A stretch of DNA of 64,000 bases from Blastobasis lacticolella (GCA_905147135.1 LR990041.1:24367268-24431267); one strand, 5' to 3'. Shown: positions 31,672 to 43,469, counted from the first letter of the stretch. The notes: generated from the letters alone by a model not told the origin. Translations and numbers: made by a program.

Positions 31672-31947
31672 TACAGGGTGTTTCATAATACATGTATAAA
31701 GCCGAAAGGGTGTTAAAGTATAGCTTGCAAAGAGTACACTGGCGACTTCATATTATCCAGACATTGAATTTTAATTTTTATAAAAAATCTTCGTTTTTAA
31801 AGAAAAATAACCATATCGACTACGTTGATGCGCAGCTCTATTTCAAGTTGATGATCCTAGAAAGAGAAGTTTAATAACCGCGTGCGACCCCTATGAAAAA
31901 AGAGCAACCTCCTTAAGCCTAGTACCAGGAGCCTAATGCTACGTACA

Positions 31948-32205
31948 CACGCACCGTTGGCGTGTGCCGGCCGGCGATCCGCAGCGCAGCGTGGCGGTAA
32001 CATCAAACGGATAGAAGCAATCGACCAAACGCAGCTTGGGCGGATACCGAAGGCCAACGAACAAACGTGCGATTACGAGCCCGAATAGGTTCCCAAAACT
32101 CCCAAAGATCGTTTGCTTGACCACGAAATGCAATTACCTATTGGACCTTAGAAATCCAAATCGGCCGACAACGCTTCGTTGGCGTAAGTTGAGTGTGTAC
32201 ACACC
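31948..32205. repeat. Possible small MITE
   Basis: Bounded by ACGTACACACGCACC and GAGTGTGTACACACC, an imperfect inverted pair, with TTTAATAACC occurring on both sides (31871 and 32218). GC-richer than its surroundings and without coding content. Ends are approximate. Confidence 0.35.
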
Positions 32206-32276
32206 ATAAAGAAGAGTTTAATAACCTTGCGCCATTCATAACAAAACAAACGAACCTCCTACATCTTGCTACCAGA

Positions 32277-33316
32277 CAGGGGCGTAGCTACCGCCGTATC
32301 TGCCGTATCAATTATACGGGGCCCCCGGGCCATAGGGGCCCCCAAACGTGTGTAAGCAAAAACTCGTTGTCCATAATTTCAGTTAAACTTTCCCTATTTC
32401 CCGATAAAAATAATTATTTTATAGAATTTTCAGATCAGGGTCGGAGGCCCCTCCGCAAAAAAGACAATTGAAATCAAGTGATACAATCAGATATTTATCA
32501 TTTTTATTGAAATAAACAAGGCAACGTAGTGCCCTCCACGCGCACTCATGTATTGCTTCATTGAACATTAGGTAAAATGTGCGCCTATCAGATGGCAAAA
32601 AGGGCAACAATTTTGATCTCATATTGAAAATTTCATATTTTCAGCACTATCTGTAGCACCGAAGGCTTAAGAAACTCCTTACTCCGTTCTTTCTTAAACG
32701 GGAAATATGGACCTGGTTCATAATATACCTTGGCCCACACGCCCACACGCATAATCGTCTTGGCTAACACGCAATCAATATTTGAGTTTTTGTCTGTTTT
32801 CAAGTTAAAAATGGAACGTTTAGATAGCCAAAATATCAAGAAATTTCGAGGTCTTACGCTCGCTCATTACCTGTTCGCGAAGTTGATTTTATTATACTAT
32901 AATCTCGTCAAAAATTTCGAGATAGCCCGGCGCTATCGTCATATTGCTGATTCAACGGAATTTTTTATTTAAATCGCGAAAGGTTTTTATGGATAAATTG
33001 CAAAAATTTCGTGCTCGCTGCGCTCGCTCATTCAATTAAATAACTTATAATCGCGCAAGGTATTAATATAGCCAAGCCAAAGGCCAATATATCAAAAATT
33101 CCTAGCCCTACCTAGCCTCGCGAACCTGACTGTTAGAGACTATTGTCACACAAATGGAGGGCTCGCTATGCTACTCCATTTATTGACTTCAGCTGAGACT
33201 AGGATTTAAGGTACTCATTAGTACCCCCCCCCCCCGTTGTTAGTTGGGGGTTTCTGCTAGGGGGTCCCCTACACAATAATTGATACGGGGCCCCCGAAAG
33301 GCACGCTACGCCACTG
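32277..33316 (+). mobile_element. Non-autonomous hAT element, copy 1
   Basis: Inverted ends CAGGGGCGTAGC and, inverted, CAGTGGCGTAGC; flanked by the 8-bp duplication CTACCAGA (32269-32276 and 33317-33324), diagnostic of hAT. 1040 bp, no transposase frame. The left part shares a CCGCCGTAT, GATACGGGG and TGAAATCAAGTGATACAATC series with copy 2 at 35593-37291, in the opposite orientation. Contains a C-run (33226-33235). Confidence 0.9.
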
Positions 33317-33431
33317 CTACCAGACTAAATGTTACTACTTATCTCCATGAATAATCTCTACCAAATTAACTAGGAACTTACCTACACTAATTATTTTCAA
33401 TAGGTAGGTATGCTTAAATAGTCGGAGCGTC

Positions 33432-33720
33432 GTCGGTGGCCTAAGGTTACGGTATCCGAGTCGTACGCGAGAGGTACCGGGTTCGACACCCGCTGCCGCC
33501 ACGTACCAGTGACCTTTTCTGACGGAAAACATCGTGATGAAACCTGCACATTTAGGCGACTGAATGTCTAACCATGATTTTAATCTGGTCAGGTAATCAG
33601 GTTCCCCTGGTAGCAGGGTCAGGCAGGATTCAGGACTGTCAGACGTAATGACCAGAAATGCGAAATCCTGGATCATGGTCAAGGCGGACCCCAGGCCCTC
33701 GTGCGCGAGAGCAAAACCAG
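33432..33720 (+). mobile_element. tRNA-derived SINE
   Basis: Head region GGTGGCCTAAGGTTA (box A) and GGTTCGACACCC (box B) with a pairing acceptor stem (GGTGGC against GCCGCC), followed by a body with AAAACATCGTGATGAAACCT and CTGGTCAGGTAATCAGG, phrases common in lepidopteran SINEs. It is not a functional tRNA: the central arms are incomplete and a tail follows. Confidence 0.65.
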
Positions 33721-33724
33721 GTCA

Positions 33725-34970
33725 TTAACACCGAGATGATTTCTACTAGGTAGGTACCTAACAGAACAAACCACCCCAGCACAACAAAAGTAAAATAATA
33801 ATTAAAATCATAATACTTAGGTACTTATTAACTAAAGGCCTAAAAACAGTATCTAAGTAGGTTAGGTAGGTAGGAACCTACGTAAATAAAAAACAAAACA
33901 TGTTAATCAGTCTGGAAGACAGCCGGACCCGCGGTGTGGACTGCCGCAGGTACTTAAACTAAATAAAAATAAACATAGTCAGCTACGTACTAAACTAGAT
34001 ATCTACTACACTAAAACGGGATTCGTTCAATTGACAAAATGGCTCTACACAGATAGGTAAGTACTAGGTACCTACTAACACGGTTCCCTCATCTAAGTAC
34101 CTACGTACCTAGGGAACCACTTATGAATCGAGTTTTGGTGAAACACATTACAGACAGGTTCCACTAAATACCTACATGTTTTTATGAAAGATAAAAGCGT
34201 TGTCTTTTCTACCTATTTCCCGTCGGAAAAGAACCGAGCGCGGCGGTTGCGCTTCTAACGTCACTATTAGCTGGTAGGTAGCGTCTCCTAGTCTAGCTAG
34301 CACCTAGACCTTTAAAGCATGTAGGTACGTACCTTTTAAACGTTATTTTATGGAAACAAACAGTGTCAGGTGCCAGCGCAGTTAACCACACTTTCTTGCT
34401 TTCTTGTGGCTCGATGACCGATAGGTAAATACACTCATACACACAGCTACACAACACTACAGCATGCACTGGTTGCTATGCAATATGTAAGTAGGTAGGT
34501 AACATGGTCTTTGGCCTACTGCTTGGTTGCACTCATGCACAGAATAATGATTATCACAATACTTAAACTGTTGAACATTGTACACAAACAAGACTACGTT
34601 AATATTGGTACCTGAAGCAATAAATCATTCATACATTCATATCGTTTACAGGCTTATCACAGTTATTTTCACAGTACTTAGGTATCCTATACATACAACG
34701 CAACAAACAATCACACCGATCACGCGAAAAGCTAAAAACCGAATAAACGAACACGACTCGAAAATAGGTACATTTAAACCCAAGAAGCCACGCTGTCGGC
34801 GTCAGCGTCGGTTCAATCAAAAGACACACCCAAGTGCAGCACGCAGACTGCCAAAACTCCGGCGTGTCGACACATGGGCCTCGTGGCGGAGTATTTCCCG
34901 CGACTTCCGGCGCGGGGCGCACGGGGCGCGGGTGGCGGGAGGCGAGGCGGGAGGCGTGGCAGCAGGCAGC
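33725..34970. other. Host-like DNA with TAGGTACCTAC words inside the 6.4-kb insert
   Basis: Rich in short words of the type TAGGTAGGTACCTAC, typical of lepidopteran intergenic DNA and weakly palindromic. The 220-codon frame 34578-35240 crosses into the neighbouring MITE and has no motif, so no gene is called. A GC-rich stretch lies at 34780-34970. Confidence 0.5.
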
Positions 34971-34978
34971 GCTTTAGG

Positions 34979-35341
34979 CAGCGTTGCCAGATCGTACCTT
35001 TTAGTACGATTTACGTACTATTTGGCCGACTGTCGTACCTTAAGCGTACTTTGCTCCACATCGTACTATTTAGTACGTTTTTACAAAATGCTGAATTTAG
35101 CTGAGGGGGGTAGTCACTTCACCTTTCCTGTGCGCAAAATACTGAAAAATAATGGGAAGGAAGGGTTGATTTTAGCCACCGGCAACAAAATAACGTCATT
35201 AATTGACCAAAAATCATCCCCCCCTCCCCCAGGCCGATAAAATATAGAAGATAATAAGAAGAAATCGTAACTTTTTAGCCATTTTCGTACTATTTTAAGA
35301 GCCCAGACGTACTTTTTTGGAAACTACTGCTGGTAACACTG
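34979..35341. mobile_element. hAT MITE
   Basis: 363 bp; ends CAGCGTTGCCAG and, inverted, CAGTGTTACCAG; flanked by the 8-bp duplication GCTTTAGG (34971-34978 and 35342-35349). Interior carries repeated GTAC words (TTAGTACGAT, CGTACTATTT) at both ends as subterminal repeats. No coding potential. Confidence 0.85.
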
Positions 35342-35592
35342 GCTTTAGGGATCCGCGTGTTAGGGGTCGTACTTATTTCGCCTCTTATGTTCTCCTGGTA
35401 GATGCACCGTAATGTTGATTGTGTTTATTTAATAAAGTGAGGCTCAAACAAGTCCAACAGTGGACTAATAATAATCCTTATGATGTCGGTGATGGAATAC
35501 ATTTGCTTACCACTATTTTATCGGGTAATTTGTACAGACAGTAATTACTAAAATTGTGTTTGGGTCCGTGTTTCACCTAGGTGACCTAGGTT

Positions 35593-37291
35593 CAGTGGCG
35601 TTGCTTGCCTTCCAGGGGCCTCGTATCAATAGCTGTCTGGGGCCCCATAGTTAGTACCCCCAACTACAAGGGATCATCATCATCATCATCACAGCCCATA
35701 ACAGTCCACTACAGGACTTTGGGCCTCTCCCGCAAAAGGGGAGGTTATTGCCATAATCTCCACGCTTGGCAGGCGGGTTGGAGATCGCAGTGTTGCAAAC
35801 ATAACAATGAAAAACGCTGCTGCCCATTTTCCAGTTTATGGAGACTAGATATTTTGCCTCTAAACGTTAGTCGCCTTGTACGACACCCACGAGTGTAAGG
35901 GGTTGGTGCTATTCTACTCTACCGGTCACTACACGGCTACAAGGGATGCTAATGAGTAACTTAAATCCAAGCCATTCGCGTGTTAAGGCGGTACAATTTT
36001 CATACAATTTTTATGTAACGTTTTTGTGCAATTGGCTATTAGAAAATATGTTCAATTGTGCGCGAAATAGATTTCCACATGTTAATAATGTAAAACAAAG
36101 CAATGAAAAAGAAAAATAATTAAATCACAAAACAACGCCATCAAGCGGCGATTTGTGCTTTTTTCGATTTAACTGCTTTTGAAAAGAAAACCACTTTGCG
36201 CACCATTGAATACATTTACTAAGAGTAGAAATCATAATACAATCACTAAACACTCAAACAAATGAAAGAATATCGAGAGAAATTTAGTATGGGCGTTGAA
36301 TCACTTTAATAGTAAGAATAACATATGTATGAAAGAAAGTTCCACACCGCGTCTGTCTGCCTGTTCGCGATAAACTCAAAAACTACTGAACGGATTTTCA
36401 TGCGGTTTTCACCAATTGACAAAGTGGAATTACTTTGTCTATTGAGGAAGATTTAGGTGTATAATTTGTTAATGTTTTATGTTGGTAGTTTGTATGACAA
36501 GAATCTCCTTAAAGGCCGGGGTGGACATCGGATTTTTTGTAAATTGGCCCTTGACTTTGGTATATTAAAACCTTGCGTGATAAATATAAAAATGTCATAA
36601 TTTGTTGAATAAGCGAGCGTAGCGAGCTCGATAGTTTCACAAACTACCCCTTCAGAATACTTGCGCGAATAACATAAAATCAGTAAATGGACTATACGAT
36701 GTAGACATTTCTGACATCTGGTTTATAATAAAATTAACTTCGCAAACAATTAATTAATGAGCGTGCGAGCTCTATTTCTGACATTTTGGCTATAAAGTTT
36801 TCACGATTAACTTAAAAACAGTCAAATTCGAAAATCGTGTGGGCCAAAACGATTTTATTATGAGCCAGGTCCATCTGACCCTGAGCAATGAACAGTGTAA
36901 GGAGTTTCTTAAATCTTATGATCTCACCGATAGTGCTGAATATGTTGTACATGAGATCAAGATTTTTCTCATTTTTGCTATAGGTGCATTTTTACACAAT
37001 TTCAATGAAGTAATGAGTGAGTGCGCGTGAGGGGCTCTAAGTTGTTGTTTTTTATTAAAAATGTTAATTATCTCTAAGCGAAAGGGGAACGAAAATGGAT
37101 TGTATCACTTGATTTCATTTGCACCTTTGGCGGAGCGGGCCCCGACCCTGGTCTGAAAATCACTAAAGATTTTTTTTATTCGGGATATAGTGTTTAACTG
37201 AAATTAAGGATAACAGTACGTATTTTTGCTTACAAACGATTTGGGACCCCGTATCATTGATACGGCTGATACGGCGGTTGTTGCGCCCCTG
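35593..37291 (-). mobile_element. Non-autonomous hAT element, copy 2
   Basis: Ends CAGTGGCGTTGC and, inverted, CAGGGGCGCAAC; flanked by the 8-bp duplication CCTAGGTT (35585-35592 and 37292-37299). Reverse orientation relative to copy 1. A SINE-like repeat has inserted at 35675. Excluding it the element is about 1.43 kb, longer than copy 1, so copy 1 lost internal sequence or the two are subfamilies. Confidence 0.9.
35675..35936 (-). repeat. Lepidopteran SINE-like repeat, copy 2
   Basis: Same repeat as at 25440-25700, inverted, with the (CAT)n tail at the left. Flanked by an 11-bp direct duplication CTACAAGGGAT (35664-35674 and 35937-35947), which proves insertion by target-primed reverse transcription into the hAT element. 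Confidence 0.9.
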
Positions 37292-37299
37292 CCTAGGTT

Positions 37300-38060
37300 C
37301 TCCAACTCGGTGAAGCATGGGATATTTACAGGTATAGCTCCGTCAACTAATTCATTTAGTTAATTTTTGTTGATGAGAAATATTCGTGAAATCGTACGGA
37401 TTTTAACATAACAGTCCTCTGAGAGTTTAAGCCTTCCCCACATTAGTGGAGGGTTCTGTCTTAAACTCCACTCTCTACTGTCTTTGTTTTATTTATGTTT
37501 CATTCATTACACTAAGGTATTTTAATTGTTGTATTTAATACAAAAATATGTGTGTGTAGTTACTGAAAAATCTCATAGCAGATAGGTACGATTACCTTTG
37601 CGACACTGAAACATGACTGACAGGCATGACATGAGAAAGCAAACTTACTTAAACTTACTAAAGACAAATATGCTACATTAATTAGAGTTTGCTACATTAA
37701 TATGCCACAGTAATTTGAATTAGACTACTTTGCTATTAGTTAGGTGGTGGTGCACTTTCGAAAAAACTATTAAGGAACCTATTAAATTAAAATTACAATA
37801 TTTTTTTGTACAGAACCCTCAAACCAAAAAATACAAAACGGCTAATATAGATCTCCTTAATATCCCATTGCGCCTAGTACTATGAACTTGAGTGACCTTT
37901 TACAACTGATTTCTAGAGATGCGGTCTTTCGTTTTCAAAATGTCGATTATCGACATTGAAAAGGTAAAAGTTCGATAGTCATTTTCTCGCTTACTATTTC
38001 ACGCACGAAAAAAATAATTGTACCTATCGTTTTAATACGTTTAGCACTCCATCCAGTTCA
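37300..38060. other. Non-coding right arm of the 6.4-kb insert
   Basis: No gene. Contains a self-complementary AATGTCGATTATCGACATT near 37938. The final bases lead into the right 31-bp inverted end. Confidence 0.5.
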
Positions 38061-38093
38061 CGGCTTTATACATGTATTATGAAACACCCTGTA

Positions 38094-39500
38094 TATTGTG
38101 GCGGCATTGTCATTATATCAATGTTCCTGAATTTATCTCTTAGTGAAGTTCTAGGTCTCAATTGATAAATCGCGCGAATAGCCCTTTTCTGCAATACAAA
38201 TACATTGTGCCAGTCGGCAGCGTGTCCCCACAGCAGTATGCCATAGGCCATAATACTGTGGAAATAACTAAAGTATACTAATCTTGCTGTAGCCTCGTCA
38301 GAAATACTCCGTATTTTCTTTACAGCATATGCTGCAAAACTTAGCCTTTTCGCCAATTTATCAATGTGAGGACCCCATTGCAATTTATTATCCAGGGTAA
38401 AGCCTAAAAATACTGTAGAATCAACAAAATTCAAATTTTCGCCTTTTATTTGTACATTAGTGGGCACTGATCTAACATTTGGCAAAGAGAATTTTAAACA
38501 TTTTGTCTTCTTGCCATTCAGTAATAAATTATTAACCGTAAACCAGTTTACCACTTCTGCAATAGCCTTGTTCACGTCTTCATATGTTAATTGTTGTCTT
38601 TTTACTTTAAACACTAAAGATGTATCGTCCGCGAACAAGACAATTTCATGGGCATCTTTTACAAAGTACGGTAAGTCATTTACATAAACAAGAAACAAAA
38701 ACGGGCCCAAAATAGATCCCTGGGGGACACCCATAGAGACAACAGACCCCATAGATCTCTCTCCGTTCACATCAACTTTTTGAATTCTACGACTCAAGTA
38801 TGAATTTAGCAAGTTCAGGGCCAAGTCCTTTATTCCATAATGTTGTAATTTCCTGACCAAAATGTCATGATTAACGCAATCAAAGGCTTTGGATAAATCA
38901 CAGAAAACCCCTAAGGCATCACGTGATTCCTCCCACGCCCCAAAGATATGTTTAATAAGTTCAACACCTGCATCAGTTGTTGAACGACCGCGAGTAAAAC
39001 CGAATTGTTTATGATGCAATAGGTTACTTCCATAAAAATGAGCTTTTAGTTGATTTAATATGATTTTCTCAAATATTTTACTTAGAATCGGTAAAATTGA
39101 AACTGGTCTAAAATTTGTAGGATCCGTTGTATTACCAGTTTTCAACAATGGAATAACTTTACTGTGCTTCATCAGGTCAGGAAATTCACCATTATCAACA
39201 CAATTATTAAATATATTCGCTAAGTGGACAGCAATAACATCAATTACAGAGCTAATAATTTTTACCGACATACCATCAATGTCGGCAGTTGCTTTCATTT
39301 TTATGGTTTTAAAAGCCTTAACTATATCTTGAGGTGTTGCATGCTCGAACTTAAAATCGATGACACTCTCGGGTACATTTTGTTTTAACAAGGATTCAGC
39401 GAGAGCAGGAGACGAACTTAAATATTTCGTAGTTGACACTGGAATGTCTGTAAAAAATTTATTGAATGCCTCCGCAACTTCCGAGTTTTTGGTAACAACA
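38094..39500 (-). pseudogene. CR1/L2-like LINE reverse transcriptase
   Basis: Frame 38066-39439 covers most of the domain: FRPVSILPILSKIFEKIIL, GFTRGRSTTDAGVELI, FCDLSKAFDCVNHDIL (first catalytic Asp), MGVPQGSILGPFLFLVYVND and VLFADDTSLVFK (catalytic FADD, about 38620-38650), then the thumb with YGILLWGHAADWH. Only the insertion at 38092 and a frameshift against the endonuclease near 39510 prevent a full protein. All key residues look intact. Confidence 0.9.
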
Positions 39501-39510
39501 TTATCATTTA

Positions 39511-40817
39511 CTATAAACTGTACTTAGTATCGCGATTTGTTACTTTTCCAGTTTCACTATTTATTATCTGCCATGTGGATTTTACTACATCTGTGCTATT
39601 TTTCAGTTTGTGTTTAACGAAATTCGATTTAGCTGTAGCACAAACGCGTTTAAATAACTTCGAATAATGTTTAACATACTCAGCAAATTCTACGCTATTA
39701 TTATACGCCCGTTCTGCATAGAGCTCATATAATTTATTTCTACTCTTATGTATTCCTGCTGTCGCCCAATCGCTAAACATAAGTTTGCTGTTTACTGCCT
39801 TCACCTTTGGTTTGAATATATTATTACTTTCAGTTTTTGTCATGTGTAAAACTGAATTATAATATTCATTTGTATCATCAAAATACTTTAAATTAGATGA
39901 TTTCTCTATAATGTTATTTCTAAAACTGTTTAGACGGTTGTTGTTAATTGGTACAAATTTAATAGTATTTTTTGTTTCTTTCCTCATATTAACATTAAAC
40001 ACAACTAATTGACCACAATGATCGGATTGCAATTTGTTTATTACAGACTGGCTACATGCCTGGATATCACAAAAAATGTTGTCTAGACAAGTTGATGTAG
40101 TACTTGTTATTCTAGTAGGCTCTAAAAATAAGTTGATTAAATTATGACACTTAAATAATGACATTAGCCTACCAGTATATTTACAAGATACGTCTAATAA
40201 ATCTATATTAAAATCTCCACAAACAACAATATTTTTATTACAATTGCTAACTTTAATAAGGGCTTCGTCCATAATTTTCTCGAACAAATCAAATGGTGAA
40301 GCCGGAGGTCTGTATACGCTCATTACAATAAGTCGCTCAAGTTCTATACAGGCAATTTCAGCAGATCGTTCAACAGACAGCTTGACAATATCAGTGCGTT
40401 CTTTGCATTTTAAGCAATTACGAACAAGTATTAGAGAACCTCCATGAATTGCCTGCCCTCTTGTAAACGAACTTGCAAGGTTATGGTTGTTAAAGCCAAA
40501 TATGAGCTGGTGATCTTTTAACCAATGTTCAGTAATGCAAAAAATATCAACATTCTCACCGTTCATGAATAGCTCAACTTCCAATTCTTTATTCGTCATG
40601 CCTTGGATATTTTGATGTACTTAGTTAACTATACAATTTTGTTTATTATTATAACATTTTACTTTACGTACATCCAAAGGCTTATTACCACTATTTACTA
40701 ATGACTTTATGCCAGAGCAGTCCTGTATATTCTGAACAATATCAAAAGATTTATTGTTCAAGTCTAACAGTGGACTGTTATATGCTGCTGATATGATACA
40801 GGACGGCTCCTTTGTCT
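39511..40817 (-). pseudogene. CR1/L2-like LINE endonuclease (start of ORF2)
   Basis: The frame 39511-40599 carries apurinic-type endonuclease motifs: CITEHWL (catalytic Glu), VVCGDFNIDLL, and LQSDHCGQLV (the SDH motif). Upstream the frame continues to about 40817 through an in-frame TAA at 40621-40623 just before VHQNIQG. A linker rich in Asn/Lys follows the endonuclease. Would nick target DNA for target-primed reverse transcription. Confidence 0.85.
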
Positions 40818-40823
40818 TACATA

Positions 40824-42046
40824 CTAGTTTAAACAGTGACCCTTTTTGTTTATTAACAAATCGGCACTCTGGTCATATCTACCTACGGTAGGAGAAATCA
40901 ATAAATTAATATGGTACGCTAACATTGTAGCCAGATTGACTTTGTACCTACGTCGAAGATACATAGTATCTTCTGTTAAAACTACTTTATCTGTAAATTT
41001 ATTACAGTCAAAAAAGGTAAATGCGTCTTTCTGACTGCAAGTCAAATTATACATCAAAGTATTCAACTTGTGAATACGGTCATTTTCAGTATTATAACAA
41101 TTTTTTACGAAGGGAAATGCGCATAATACAATTTTTCCTGCTGACAATCCTTGCAACGCTTCAACACCCTTTATTATCTCATATTTTCGTACTTTAAGGC
41201 TATTACTTATTAAAATTACTATATTTACATTTTGATCAATATGTTTTGAATTTTTTAAGATTTTTTGTATAATACCGCCGTACGACAAATCAGGCATGCA
41301 ATAATTGGTTACTTTGGAATTCGTACAGTCGTTTAGTAACACGCCCATATTTTTGCCTATTCGATCTGAAAAAACTAGAGTCCTTTGTGTCTGCACATTA
41401 GTTCGCAATGTTTGCGCCGGCTTCGCGCTAGCAGGCCTGCTGGGTTTGCCGGGGATCGTGACGGTGGCGGCCACGGGCTCTGATTTATCGGCCGCGGGCC
41501 CGCAGGCGGTGGCCACGCGCGGCCGAACGGCGCGAGGCGGCGGCGCTCCCGGCGCGGCGCGCGGTGCTACCCGCGGGGCCGGTACCGCCTCGAGGATAGC
41601 GTGCTCGGTGGTGATGGCTACCGCGGGCCGGATGTGGGCCGCGGGGTCCGTAGAGCGCGTCGATCTCCTTGCTATGGTGGCATAGGAGGTGGCCGCAACG
41701 GCCGGTGCGGCTGTGGCCTTGAATGGCCCGTCGACCGCGGGCTGGACGTGGGCCGCGTGGGCCTTAGGGCGCGTCGTACTCCTCGCAGCGGCGGCATAAG
41801 ATGTGGCCGCGACGGCCGGGGCGGCTGAAGCTTTGTGGAAGGTGAAAGAGGTGGACGCGAAAGCCGGGGAGGCCACGGCTTTACACCCGGCGACCGCGGG
41901 CTCCATGTTAACCGCGTGTGCCTCGGGGGCGACGTCAGTGTTTTGCGGCCGGGGCGCGGGGCGCTGAAGCTGCGAAGCGACACACTCACATTCCTCTTCG
42001 TTGGCAGTCATCAGTCGTTCGATCATGTCCGTGTTTTCATTCGACA
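40824..42046 (-). CDS. CR1/L2-like LINE ORF1 with SGNH/esterase-like domain
   Basis: About 406 codons from an ATG at 42046, open throughout. N-terminal 20 residues are helical and acidic; about residues 30-200 are Ala/Pro/Arg-rich with two to three imperfect repeats containing PAVAATSYA and AAHxxPAV (GC-rich DNA at 41430-41950). The C-terminal half (LVFSDRIGKNMGVLLND, IVILISNS, FPFVKN, and a late FFDCN) follows the layout of the esterase-like ORF1 domain described for CR1-clade LINEs; this assignment is by pattern. The predicted frame runs on upstream only because it is fused to the TRAS fragment. Confidence 0.7.
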
Positions 42047-42047
42047 T

Positions 42048-43462
42048 CCGCTCCGGGAGCCTTTTTCGGATTAAATCCTCCCATAGCGACTTCCAGCTCC
42101 TGCATTGTAAATGGCGGGTCATGTTGTTCATCATGAGCCGGCTCATTTACCTGCTCAGCTTTTTGTCTTATGCTTGTATGGTGAGGGGTATCCGTCTCAG
42201 CCGAGTCATCCGGATAAAACGTCTCTGCGAGCAATGCAGCGGACTCTTTTGGGTTTAGATACACGCCGTCTCTTGTTATAGCCAAGTTTTCTTGTCGTGT
42301 ACATGTCCTTCCAATTATTCTGTAAACACCGTCCCATATACCTTCTCTGTCCTGTCTCTCACAAAATTCCTTCCAGCTGTTAATTTGTGCCTTCTTTGCC
42401 GCGATTTCATAAACTTCTTTTTCTTTTAGATATTCATCGACGACTCTCTCTCTTCTTGGTGGCGACTCTTCTCTTCATCACGGCGAGCTCCTCGGACCAC
42501 CATGGCACACTCATCGTCTCAGTCTTTTTCCTTTCAGGTATGCTGTAACCACATGCCTCTGTTATTATTTCAGTTAATTTTGATACTATTTGCTCTATGG
42601 ATTCCGTGTTGTTTATACTATTTACCTTGTCAGCATTCATTTCATTTTCTATTTTCAATTGGGCCAGTTTCTCATGAAACTGTCCCCAATTTGCCTTTCT
42701 GGTATTGTAGATTTTGGTCGTGCTCTGAAAATGTATACCTGAACAGCGCTTAAGCTTTATGTCGAAAAGTATGCAATTGTGGTCCGAGCTGGTGATCCCC
42801 TTGGAGACTCTCCAATCTTTCACTAGGTCGAGTAAGTCCACCGAACAGGCCGTTACATCCACATAACTGGTAAAGTGTCGACCTCATCTTATGGTGTCAA
42901 AGGTAGGGGTGTCTCCAGAGTTGAGTACCTGATAGCTTAACTCCTCCAGAGCTCCTGACATATCTTCCCCTCTATGATCGCTCTCCAAGGCTCCCCACCA
43001 CGTGTTTTTGGCATTAGCGTCACCGCCTATGAGCATTCCTCGTGGGCCCAGTTCCTCCGTTATCTGTTTTATCTGCTCCAGGTACGGCGCTATTGGTTTA
43101 TCTGGTTCGAAATAGAATGAGACGACAGCGATTTCCCATGCCTTCGTGCGAATCTTTACCACCGCGATATTGTTTGTAGTGAGTTTGGGACACTGTATGA
43201 CATCTAGTTCGGTGTCAAAAACGGCTATAGCTGCTTTCACCGTTCCGTTACCTTGATTATCACACTGATAGATTCTGGCGCCGCGATAAGTCTTCATTCT
43301 TCTTATTCCGCCCACGTAAGGCTCTTGGAGCAGAGCGAGAGCGAATTTTCGTTCCTTGGCCTCTAGCATAAGTTCGTTTGTTACTAGTTCTTTCCGTTGG
43401 AGGTTTTCCTGGGCCACTGCGTATCCTCTTGTGGGGTCGGAATGCCGTTCATTATTATCCAC
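42048..43462 (-). pseudogene. TRAS A ORF2: endonuclease and beginning of reverse transcriptase
   Basis: Frames 42884-43462 and 42434-42862 carry the endonuclease: LQRKELVTNELM, FALALLQEPYVGGIRR (Glu), MLIGGDANAKNTWWG (Asp/Asn) and, after a frameshift near 42870, ITSSDHNCILFDI. VPWWSEELAVMKRR marks the linker; after another frameshift 42037-42285 gives FYPDDSAETDTPHH and the KKAPGAD motif. Cut off there. Normally the endonuclease nicks the CCTAA/TTAGG repeat. Confidence 0.88.
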
Positions 43463-43469
43463 TGCTGCG

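Larger units (their letters stand above)
31674..38091. mobile_element. 6.4-kb DNA transposon-like insert with 31-bp inverted ends and TA duplication
   Basis: The left end at 31674-31704 starts CAGGGTGTTTCATAATACAT and the right end at 38061-38091 is its exact inverted complement over 31 bases. Sequences inside diverge immediately. TA flanks both ends (31672-31673, 38092-38093), and deleting the insert plus one TA restores the LINE frame, which defines the insertion exactly. A TA target and TACAGGG ends fit the Tc1/mariner superfamily. No transposase is visible; the core carries two hAT elements, a hAT MITE and a SINE. Non-autonomous, unusually long, perhaps with captured genomic DNA. Confidence 0.8.
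31296..42048 (-). mobile_element. CR1/L2-like LINE with esterase-type ORF1, split by a 6.4-kb insertion
   Basis: Reads on the minus strand from about 42048 to an A-tail (T-run at 31296-31306). Order: ORF1 with esterase-like domain (40824-42046), endonuclease (39511-40800), reverse transcriptase (38094-39500), then after the inserted block its C-terminal end (31382-31671). Coding is nearly intact: one in-frame TAA at 40621-40623, one frameshift near 39510. The assignment to CR1/L2 rests on the ORF1 type and the FADD reverse transcriptase. The 5' end is fused to a TRAS reverse transcriptase fragment at 42048, but TRAS does not resume at the 3' side, so the locus was rearranged. Confidence 0.85.

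Noticed and set aside
34578..35240. 220-codon plus-strand frame
   Set aside because: Runs from repeat-rich DNA into a hAT MITE whose ends are defined by an 8-bp duplication; no domain; GC-rich low-complexity part inflates its length.
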